Below, piece by piece: positions 55,458 to 64,000 of a DNA stretch of 64,000 nucleotides. The stretch comes from Hibiscus mutabilis. Taxonomy: Eukaryota; Streptophyta; Magnoliopsida; Malvales; Malvaceae. Each line of letters opens with the position of its first letter. The stretch's first letter is position 1. The DNA lies in the NCBI GenBank assembly GCA_019671005.1, contig CM033726.1:4595213-4659212 (forward strand), in the 5' to 3' direction. Under the pieces are notes generated by a model. That model searched no databases. It was not told where the DNA came from and saw nothing but the letters and a program-made list of their open reading frames with translations. A program made the position numbers and the translations under genes.

Positions 55458-57298
55458 ATGACTAAAGATGAAGACTTTAAGCTGCTCAAGATTCAGGTCT
55501 TTCTTTTGTTACCCTTCTCTTTGATTTCTTATTATTTTGAAATCTACATGTACAAGAAATGTAGGTGATGCTTGTCTTTTCTTCTCAAGATTCTTTCTTT
55601 TTCTCTTGTTTGTTTTTCTTATTTCCAGACTTGTGTTCTCAAAGTGAACATACACTGTGATGGTTGTAAGCAGAAGGTGAAGAAAATCCTCCAGAGAATT
55701 GAAGGTGCTCTTCTCACTTTCCTCATAAGCTTTCTTCATTATTGCATTTTTGTTCTTTTCTGGTGTCTGATTGTGGGTTGTTCTTTGTTTTTCTCTTACA
55801 TGATTCTATCTTGTATGTTGTTTGGCTGCTTAGAAAATTAGGATACCTAAAGAATCTCTAGTATCCTATCGGAATGGATTGTAATGAGTTATGATCTGGA
55901 CTGACCGATTCATCTTTCATTTGAGAAATGATTACCGGAGATTGGACATTATGGGGGTGTAATGATTTATGATATGGACTTGGACCGACTGTAATTCATC
56001 TTCATTTGAGAAATGATTACTCATTCTTGAATTAGAGATCACATGAGTTATTTGGACTGTTTCCTGTTGTCTGGGGCACTCTGCTGATAAATTTTCCAAC
56101 TCGTTGTCCATAATTGGTGTCACATGCTTTGGCTAATCTATTTTTTAATGTAATTTTGTATTTGTTGTCTTCTTTTTTGTTCCCAGGTGTTTACCAAGTA
56201 TGCATAGATGCAGAGCAGCAGAAAGTTACAGTCTCAGGGAGTGTTGATTTAGCAACTTTGATCAAGAAATTGGTCAGAGCTGGTAAATATGCTGAGGTAT
56301 GGTCCCAAAAGTCTAACCAGAACCAGAACCAGAATCAAAACCAAAACCAAAAGAACAACTGCATCAAAGATGACAACAAGAACAAGTTGAACAACAACAA
56401 CAAAGGCCAAAAGCAAGGTATTCTCAAATGTATCGAACCGTTCAAGAACCAGCAGCAGAAGTTTCCCACTTCCATTCCTGAGGAAGATGATGAGTATATG
56501 GATGATTATGACGAAGAGGATGAAGAGGACGAGTTGCAGTTTCTCCAACCGAATCAGCTTGGCCAGTTGGGTCAGCTTGGTGGTTTGTTCAGACAACAAG
56601 CTCTTGATGCTGCAAATAATGCTAAGAAAGGTGTTGGAAACATGAATCCCGGTTCCATCCATAATAATATTAAGAACAATGTTATGAGTGGGGATGCTGG
56701 GAAGAAAGGGAACCCCAATCAGAATATGGGAATGAAGGTCAGCCCTGGTTTGCTTGATCCAAAAACATTGGCAGCTCTGAAGATGAATAATGCTCAGTTG
56801 GGTGGTTTAACCTTAAATGCTGCAACCGAGGGAAATAGGGGAAATGACATGAACTCCATGGCCGGTCTTTCGGGGTTTCATGCAAATGGTGCTAATCTTG
56901 TTCCTAATCCATCTGTTTTAGGAGCCAACCCCAATGCTGTTGGAGGATATAACAATTGCTTGCAGGGGCCTCAAGCATCTAGTTTTCCGAACGGTGGATA
57001 CGCCACCGGTCAATATCCATCGTCGATGCTCATGAACATCAACGGCTATAACTATCCGTCATCGATGATGAACATGATGAACCTGCAGAACAGGCATGCT
57101 ATGCAGCAGCAACAATCTCAGATGATGTATCATAGATCCCCTTTAACCCCTCCGAACACCGGCTATTATTACAATTACAACCCTCCACCACCATACTCGT
57201 TCCCTGAAGTCCCCAATTACAATGCTGATCATCAATCTACAGCAGCAACCCATATGTTAAGTGATGACAACACAAACAGCAGCTGCTCAATAATGTAA
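55458..57298 (+). CDS. Heavy-metal-associated isoprenylated plant protein with long N/Q/M-rich tail (HIPP32-34 group)
   Basis: Exons 55458-55496, 55629-55704 and 56187-57298 join to 408 codons plus stop. The first exon codes MTKDEDFKLLKIQ. The HMA domain follows: CVLKVNIHCDGCKQKVKKIL with the metal-binding CxxC, then GVYQVCIDAEQQKVTVSGSV. A low-complexity region contains NQNQNQNQNQK (from CAGAAC repeats), an acidic block (EEDDEYMDDYDEEDEEDE, residues about 120-137), glycine/asparagine-rich stretches and a methionine/glutamine/tyrosine-rich tail with NPPPPYSFPEVP. It ends SSCSIM, a CaaX farnesylation box. The opening and domain match Arabidopsis HIPP32/HIPP33. It probably binds metal through the HMA domain at a membrane; the role of the long tail is not known. 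A frame starting at 56114 reads intron 2 and is not the start. Confidence 0.93.
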
Positions 57299-59022
57299 CG
57301 TGGGAATGAATGCTAGTAATTCTACTGTGTACTGTAGAGGGTTAGCAAAAGATGCTGGATGGGACATGTTCGAGTCAAAAATCTTATCTTTGCATTGTGT
57401 AGTTGTTAAGTCTGATGTTATCTTCTATCTTATTTAAGCAAGTATTTGACTTCAGCTGTTCCTGCTTGTGTTCTAGTGCTTTATCCTTTTATTCTGCACA
57501 TGGATAATGAGAATGTGATTAATCTTGTATTTAATTCAACATCTTTTAAGGGTTACAGTTGTTTGAGAATTATGGTCAAATTAAGGAGTGGGGTCTTATT
57601 TTATTCCAATAGGAGACAATGTGACATCGGTTGCTGCAACATCACAGAGAATAAAGACACTGTGGCAGAGAAGGTAGGACCGAGCTGGGTTGACACTAAC
57701 CCAAATTAAGGAGTGGTGCAAAGTCTGTGCTCTGGTTAGGTTAGGTAAGGTTATATAGATGGGGTGAACGTGCCTCTCACGTGCATTAGCCATTGGTTGA
57801 GTGGTGCTGTCAGTCGAGAAAGGACAGCCTGAGCCCCACAGGGACCACCTTAACCCAACATCCCTATCTTTGTTTGTTCCTTTCCACTGCAATATAGCAG
57901 CAAAGCCTTGGCAATGCAATGCAATGCAAAGCAAAGCAAAGCAGCAGAGATAACTGGATTTGAAATGGATCTCATGTGATAACTGATATGGTGATAGTTT
58001 TGAATTTTCTTCCATTAGCGGGTGAGTCGTGCGACAATTTTAGAGTACGGTTAAAAAATAGTAAAGAACATAATATGTAGTCCAGTGAAAAAACCGATGG
58101 CGTTTTTTTTAAGAAATCCGAATTCAATCGTTTTGTGTGTAAAAAAATATTATTTAAAAATTTAACATTTTAAATTCTAGCTAAATTTTAAAATTTGCTA
58201 TTTTTTAGTCGTAACTTATACTCGCCATCCATCAGTTCACATATAGAGAGAAGGGGGCATGGTACCGGTGCAATGCAGCATGAAGTTGAAAGGGAGATAA
58301 GTAAGATACTCTGAGAAAGAAATGAAGATGGCATTGGAAAGTAAAGGTAAGTATGAGAACAAGAAAAGCAGGTAGAATGTGTCGAGTGTTGGTTGGTTGT
58401 AAAAGCGGTGAACCAGGGGCATGGGGTAGGGCTTTCAATAAAAGAGGAGGGCGCAGGAGGTCATAACCATATCCACAAATATTAATGGGAGCCTCTTTTG
58501 CAGACACAATCCATTAATGTCTGCAGAATTGACATAAGCATTTCCTCATGCAAAGTACAAAGCTAAATGAGCACCCCGCAGACAGTTAGCTTGGGATTTA
58601 TGAGCAAGCACCTAATGAAATGGGGGAGAAAATATTCCATGCATATGCGCCGAAAACAAAAGATTTTTACAAACATTTTAATTTTAGACTTTATAAATAT
58701 AATTTAAAATTTAGAGATGAGGGGTTGAATATAGAGATTTAAAATTTATAAGCCGAGGTTAGAATTTAAGGTTTAAAGATTTGAATTTAGGTTAGGATAA
58801 TATGATTAGATGTTAAGTTTTAACTTATAAACTCTAAATTTTAAACCCTTAAACCTATACATTTAAACTTTTAATTCTAAACCCTAAACATAAAGCGTTC
58901 TTAAAATTTTTTTGTTGTCACCATTAGTGTATGACATATTACCCATTAAATGGGATGAAGTGAAACCCTGAGTCATTTGGTTTTGAAACATCGTCGGGCT
59001 TATGAAGTTGGGTTCTGATTTG
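57299..59022. other. 3' flank of the second HIPP gene, intergenic DNA and fold-back repeat
   Basis: The 3' UTR probably extends to about 57560. The stretch 57570-58020 has balanced composition and long frames on both strands (57446-57709 plus, 57596-58015 minus), but neither shows a domain. It includes CACGTG at 57779 and a GCAATGCAATGCAATGCAAAG run near 57912. A fold-back unit of TTTAGGG words, ending AAGCGTTCTTAAAATTT, lies at 58650-58915. Confidence 0.45.
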
Positions 59023-59435
59023 TGTCACGGGGTCATTACCCTCTTCTCAAAATACATGTATGATAGGATGTGCAGCACCACCGTATTCATATCCTAAGAC
59101 TTCTCTTTTCCTTTCCGATGAGAGATTAATGATCCCGCCTCTTTTCAGGTGTGACATTCTCCCCCATTCAATCTCGTGACGCCCTCGTCACGAGCTTCCG
59201 CTCTCGTGATGAGCCACCATGTCACAGTTGTCCACCCTGCCTACCCAACTCATGGGCGCTCGGTGTGAAATCAGACAGTCAAAGGGTCGCTTTGATACCA
59301 CTTGTCACGGGGCCATTACCCTCTTCTCAAAAGACATGTCTGATAGGATGTGCAGTGCCACCATATTTATATTCCAATACCTCCATTTTTTTTCCGATGT
59401 AAGATTAATGACTCCGCCTCTTCTCAGGCGTGACA
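59023..59435 (-). mobile_element. TRIM (miniature LTR retrotransposon)
   Basis: Two direct repeats of ~134 bp, each starting TGTCACGGGG and ending GTGACA (59023-59156 and 59303-59435), enclose about 146 bp. On the minus strand TGGTATCAAAGC (59301-59290) sits beside the right repeat, matching the initiator-methionine tRNA priming site with one change. GAATGGGGGAGAA (59169-59157) beside the left repeat is a polypurine tract. TTTG flanks both sides. At 413 bp with no coding sequence it fits the TRIM class. The frames at 59151-59440 are chance. Confidence 0.82.
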
Positions 59436-61270
59436 TTTGAAGCTTGCTTGAGCTTGAGTCGGTCACTTTTTACCTAACAAGAATCTTGAAATTTCATACA
59501 TCTTATATTTATTCCTCACAAATGTTAACAGCCCATACAAATGTTAACAGCCCATCCATATGGATCACATTCCCTATTACACCAGCAAGTAGAGAGGCGA
59601 CATGGGGTTAATAAAAGTTCCACTGGTGCGCACCCATTTATTTATGTTATAAAAAACATCCACTTGATTCCTTGCTTTACATTAAATCTCACTCCACAAT
59701 GCTTCACAAATGAAGCTTACAGTAAGGTATAATAGGACGAATAAAAAATTTAAAGAGTCTTAGTATAATTTATTAAAATACAATATTTATTTTATAATCT
59801 GAAAGATATTTAATGATTTTTTTAAATTTAGGAGTAAAGAAGATAAAAATTCTGCATACAACAGTACTAGTTCAATAATTTTATCTTGCTTTTTTTATTC
59901 TAATATTCATGTATTTTCTTTTGGAATCGTTTGAGAAAAACATAAATTCTAGTTCTTACTTTTTCTTATTTAGATCTAAATTCAAAAAAATAATCAAATC
60001 CAAGATTCCACATCTCTCTCTAGCTCATAAAATATAACACTATTTTACTTTCTCTCATCTTTTATTACTAGTACAAAACTCAAAACACTCAAGAGTACTA
60101 TACATCATATCTTATGGATAATTTTTTAAAATAGTCTAAATATGATTACAATGTGGTATCTGTTCATACATATTCTTAGCCCTTTGACAATGGACATATA
60201 CATTGTAGACAAAACGGTTTAAATTTATGTCTTCTAAGATGAATAACATCCGCTTTTCTACCGGCACAATTGTTAGGTTCATATCTTTAAACATAAATTA
60301 ATTAATACTTTTAAATTTAGATTTTTTAAAACAATAAAAAATAAATAAGAGTAGAGGTGCTTAATGGAATCGAAAGTAAGATAGTTTTTTCAGGGTTAGT
60401 GGTCCACCAAATCAATCATTTAGTTCAACAGCACAAACTAGTGTTCACTCACTCGTCAGTTTGTGCCCAATTAATTGCTTTACACTTTGGACATCCATAA
60501 TTACTAAATAAATAAATATATTAACGTAACACAAGGACAACTTTGTACCAATTTTATAGAATTGGACCGGAATTTGGCTATTGAATCATTACTAATCAGA
60601 ATTTCACTATAAATCATCTTTCTAACATGATTCAATGTACTTCAACAAAACATATACTTAGTGCAGTGTTTTTTAACCGTTAATAATTTATAATAAGAAA
60701 CGTCATTAAGAACAACAAGTACGTACTGGCCTAACATTTAACTGAAAAGAAGTATAATAGTATAACCGGTGGCGGAACTGTGTAGCATGTAGGAGGTGCA
60801 TTATATATAATAAAATGATAGAATAATAATGAATTTGTCCTTATTTTCAAATATTTGTGTTTTACCCTCAATTACTGATTTTGATTTTGTTCTTAGACAG
60901 AACATTATACTCAAAAGAAGTATTATAATATATACGAGTTTACACTATTTATTCATTTAACGATTTAAGAATATAATTCTCTGCCATTTTCGGTGCCCCT
61001 ATTTATGCCTTACACTAAAAAATTAGGTATAAGGTTTAGAGTTAGGGTTTAGTGTTAGAGTATAGGTAATTAGAGGCATGGTGTATTTTTAGGGTTTAAA
61101 GTTTATGGTTTAGGTTTTCAAATTTAGGATTAAAGTTTAAAATTTAAATTTTTAGTATTGAGGCAGAAATTTTTTGTCCCAATCCGCGTCTATTGGTCCA
61201 AATGTGGAATTGATATTTTAATAAAATGGACGAAAATGTACAAATGCAAATCGTATAAGAAATGTTAATA
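59436..61270. other. Intergenic, no gene seen
   Basis: AT-rich DNA. Contains a SINE-like copy (60118-60290) and TTTAGGG-like words at 61020-61150. A short direct duplication, AAATGTTAACAGCCCAT, occurs near 59520 and 59539. Confidence 0.5.
60118..60290 (-). mobile_element. SINE-like repeat, copy 2
   Basis: Aligns with 51935-52110 in the same orientation. On the minus strand, CCTAACAATTGTGCCGGTAGA then GAAGACATAAATTTAAACCG occupy the place of the tRNA-like head; the B box is degraded compared with copy 1. The A-rich end is near 60125. Confidence 0.45.
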
Positions 61271-61277
61271 GGGAAAC

Positions 61278-61287
61278 TATATAAACC
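61278..61287 (+). promoter_or_regulatory. TATA box of the LPR-type gene
   Basis: CTATATAAAC, about 125 bases before the ATG at 61410, leaving a leader of about 100 bases. Confidence 0.65.
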
Positions 61288-61409
61288 GACGGAATCAATA
61301 AGAGGTTAGCCCCGCCAGTCAAGTAAACCGCCAACCAAGTGGTCCTCGCTTCCAAAACCATTATCTCCGTCACGGTTTGTCTCTCAGCACACGCACTCTC
61401 TCGCTTCCG

Positions 61410-64000
61410 ATGAGGAGGATTCTGCTGTTCCATCTCCAGCTTTTAGCTCTCGCCGGAGACCTCTGCGCCGACGTTGGGATCCTGAATCCATCACGGTTGG
61501 AGATGTTCGTCGATGAGCTTCCGAATATGCCCAAAATCCAAGGCTTTGGCATGGTGAATGATTGCCCCGTAGCTAAGTCACTCTCCATTGGCATGTTTTC
61601 GAAGAAATGGGTAAGCCGGTTCCTTTTTGTTTTCAATTCCGTGTTGGTTGATATGAATTTGTTTCTTTCCCTGTAGCTCAATTCTGCAATTCTATTGCAA
61701 TACTTGAAACTCTAGTGAAAGTTGGAAAGCTTGGTGCTTTCCCACCGTAATAAAAGTAGAAAGTATACAGGGAATTGAGTGACGTAATTTAAGTAAGCTA
61801 TGAGCTGGAGTCCTCCATTTTGTAGTTTGATTAATTATTATTGTTAACTAATTCTAGACTTCCATGTACTTTGGTAGCTCTCTTCTTTTAGTTGTCCGTT
61901 TCGAAAAATTATTAGATGAGACTGGCTCACCACGTCATTTATTTTCTCATCCAATAATAATTTGTCATCTCATTTTATTTCTAAGGTGAATCTTCACATC
62001 TTTCCTACATGTCATTGAATGAATGAATCTCATTAGATGGGACTATGGATGACGTGGTGAGCCAGGATCATATAATAATTTCTCATCAATTTTTGTTCGA
62101 TTAAACCACTATTTCAAGATTTTTAATTAAACGACGTTGGTAATTTCGAGGAGAAAATAATATTTTTTTCAACATCTTAGTAATTTCAACTATACCAAAA
62201 AAAATTTGATAAACTGAAACCAAACTAGAAAAAGGATTTAAAAATTCGATTTCGACCGGTTATCTATTATATTTTAAATTTTATCAATTAAAATATCATG
62301 AAATTCAATGATTTTGATATTTTTTATTTTTAAGATTTGTTGATCTCGAATTCTATTATTAAAAAATATGAACTCTTAATCTTTCTTATTTCTTTTAATT
62401 ATTTTTACACTCTTACCCCAAACAACCATTTTAAGTAAATTAAAGAAATTATTATTCAAACCATACAAAATATTTTAATTAATCGATGAATCGATTATTC
62501 TATCTAATGAATGCGACTTAGAATAAAAAATTGAGAAACCCAATCATTTACTAATGATTAACTTAACTCAGTTTTACATACCCTAATAGTAATCCATCTA
62601 CTTTGTCTTTGTCTGTTTTGGATATTGCAGAAATTCCACAGGGACTTGCCTCCGACGTCCGTGTTCGCCTTTGGTACTTCACGGCGCACCGCGACGGTCC
62701 CAGGCCCGACCATCGAGGCACGTCAAGGAGTCGACACTTACGTGACGTGGGGAAACCATCTCCCTCCAAAGCACATACTGCCATGGGATCCGACAATCCC
62801 CACCGCCAAACCTGCGACGGGGATCCCTACCGTGGTGCATGTCCATGGCGGCATCCATGAACCCGCCAGTGATGGGAACGCGAACTCGTGGTTCACCGCC
62901 GGATTCAAAGAGACGGGCCCCACCTGGTCTAAAAGGACATACCACTACAACAATAATCAACAGCCTGGAAATCTCTGGTACCACGATCATGCCATGGGGT
63001 TGACCAGAGTCAACCTATTGGCCGGCCTGCTTGGGGCCTATGTTATTCGCCACCCCGAGATCGAGGGCCCACTTAAACTTCCCTCAGGCGACGAGTTCGA
63101 TCGGCATTTAATCGTTTTCGATCGTGATTTTCGTACAGATGGATCCTTATACGTGAATTCAACCGGAAACAATCCCACTATACATCCGCAGTGGCAACCG
63201 GAATATTTCGGCGATGTAATCTTAGTGAACGGCAAAGCGTGGCCGAAGATGATAGTACGACGTCGTAAATACAGATTCCGTATAATCAATGCCTGCAATG
63301 CTAGATTCTTCAGATTTTTCTTCAGCAATGGCTTTGAATTCGTCCACGTGGCATCCGACTCGACTTATCTCGGGGAACCCGTGGTAACGAATCAAACTCT
63401 GCTTGCCCCGTCTGAGATTGCTGACGTGGTCGTTGACTTTTCAAATTCAAAGACCGATGAAGCAGTTCTAGCTAACGATGCACCCTACCCTTACCCTTCT
63501 GGTGATCCGGTCAACGAATCAAACGGTAACATCATGAAATTCATCATCAAGAAAACGCCGGAGTTCGACACGTGGCGAGTGCCCAATAAGCTGATCAAAT
63601 ATCCGTATCCGGATCCATCCAGTGCGGATCATACTCGGTACATTGCGATGTACGAATACACGAGCAACACCGGCGAACCTACACATCTTTACATCAATGC
63701 GAAGCCGTTCGAAGAGCCTGCGACGGAGACGCCGAAGGCTGGGACGAGCGAGATCTGGAATGTGATTAATTTGACAGCGGACAACCATCCATTGCACATC
63801 CATTTGGCACTGTTCACAGTGTTGGATCAAACGGAGCTAGTAAACGTAGAGGAGTTCAAGAATTGCATGTCGAAAATCAACGACGCCGTCAAGTGCCAAA
63901 TAAGCAAGTACGCACGTGGCAGAAGTATAGGGGTTCCAGCACACGAGAAGGGGTGGAAGAATGTGTACAAGATGACACCTGGATATGTGACGAGGATATT
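61410..64000 (+). CDS. LPR1: LPR1/LPR2-type multicopper oxidase (ferroxidase), 3' end beyond window
   Basis: Exon 1 is 61410-61610 (67 codons) and exon 2 starts at 62631 and stays open to the window end (over 450 codons). Exon 1 codes a short hydrophobic start (ILLFHLQLLALAGDLCADVG, a signal peptide) and SRLEMFVDELPNMPKIQGF. Exon 2 has the copper-site motifs TVVHVHGGIHEP, GNLWYHDHAMGLTRVNLLAG and DNHPLHIHLALF, plus NPTIHPQWQPEYFGDVILVN and APYPYPSGDPVNE, all typical of LPR proteins. LPR1/LPR2 are cell-wall ferroxidases that oxidise Fe(II) and stop primary-root growth under low phosphate. The final HCHxxxH copper motif and roughly the last 55-60 residues lie outside the window. Intron 1 (61611-62630) carries a MITE. 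LPR1 versus LPR2 cannot be decided. Confidence 0.92.
61905..62085. mobile_element. MITE in intron 1 of the LPR-type gene
   Basis: The left end ATTATTAGATGAGACTGGCT, followed by CACCACGTCAT, is inverted at the right as ATGACGTGGTGAGCCAGGAT, followed by CATATAATAATTT; arms are about 35 bp. The middle includes GGTGAATCTTCACATC. A truncated relative lies at 10333-10450. The family (superfamily) is not clear because no convincing target duplication is seen. Confidence 0.75.

Noticed and set aside
56249..56662. 137-codon minus-strand frame
   Set aside because: Shadow of the HIPP coding exon; the V/L runs arise from complementing N/Q/D/E codons.
57596..58015. 139-codon minus-strand frame downstream of the second HIPP gene
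   Set aside because: Cysteine/leucine-rich start with no domain and no convincing promoter. Could be a small transcript but not supportable from sequence alone.

Overview
The window reads as nuclear DNA of a dicot plant. It is AT-rich, genes are sparse and intron-bearing with GT-AG boundaries, and more than half the length is transposable elements. The gag remnants and Tat-type LTR retrotransposons, plus the style of the genes, make a Malvaceae (cotton-like) genome my best guess; this is inference, and nothing in the window proves the species.

Layout. Positions 1-10324 are an LTR retrotransposon on the minus strand (element 1), whose 3' LTR is cut by the window start. It has a decayed gag, no visible pol, and a ~180-bp tandem array near its polypurine tract. 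Just outside it lie a truncated MITE and, on the minus strand at 10960-11160, a MIR319 precursor: the mature miR319 sequence lies on the 3' arm and a long paired stem is visible. A retroposon carrying an internal hAT-like element follows (12266-13641). Next is a complete, non-coding Tat-like LTR retrotransposon (element 2, 13803-21831) with a perfect 5-bp target duplication. After AT-rich DNA with MITEs come a small plastid-type membrane protein gene (25377-25808, minus), a Mutator-like element with a perfect 9-bp duplication (25986-27472), and the 3' part of a third LTR element (element 3, about 28920-36014, plus strand) related to element 1.

From 37 kb the window becomes more gene-rich: a four-exon GT14 beta-glucuronosyltransferase-type gene (37174-39974), an intronless mitochondrial-type PPR gene (42002-43612), a Copia-type LTR carrying a hAT insertion (44033-46106), and a long-TIR Mutator-like element that carries a broken KMD-type F-box/kelch gene fragment (47162-48472). 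Two heavy-metal-associated isoprenylated plant protein (HIPP) genes of different subgroups follow (49704-50336 and 55458-57298), then a TRIM element (59023-59435), and the first exons of an LPR1/LPR2-type multicopper ferroxidase running off the end (61410-64000).

The genes do not form one pathway. Two themes recur: metal handling (two HIPPs, one LPR ferroxidase), which may be coincidence, and repeated layers of transposon insertion. The most notable structure is that all three Tat-like LTR elements share the same LTR end and priming region, but each carries its own unrelated tandem array just upstream of its polypurine tract.
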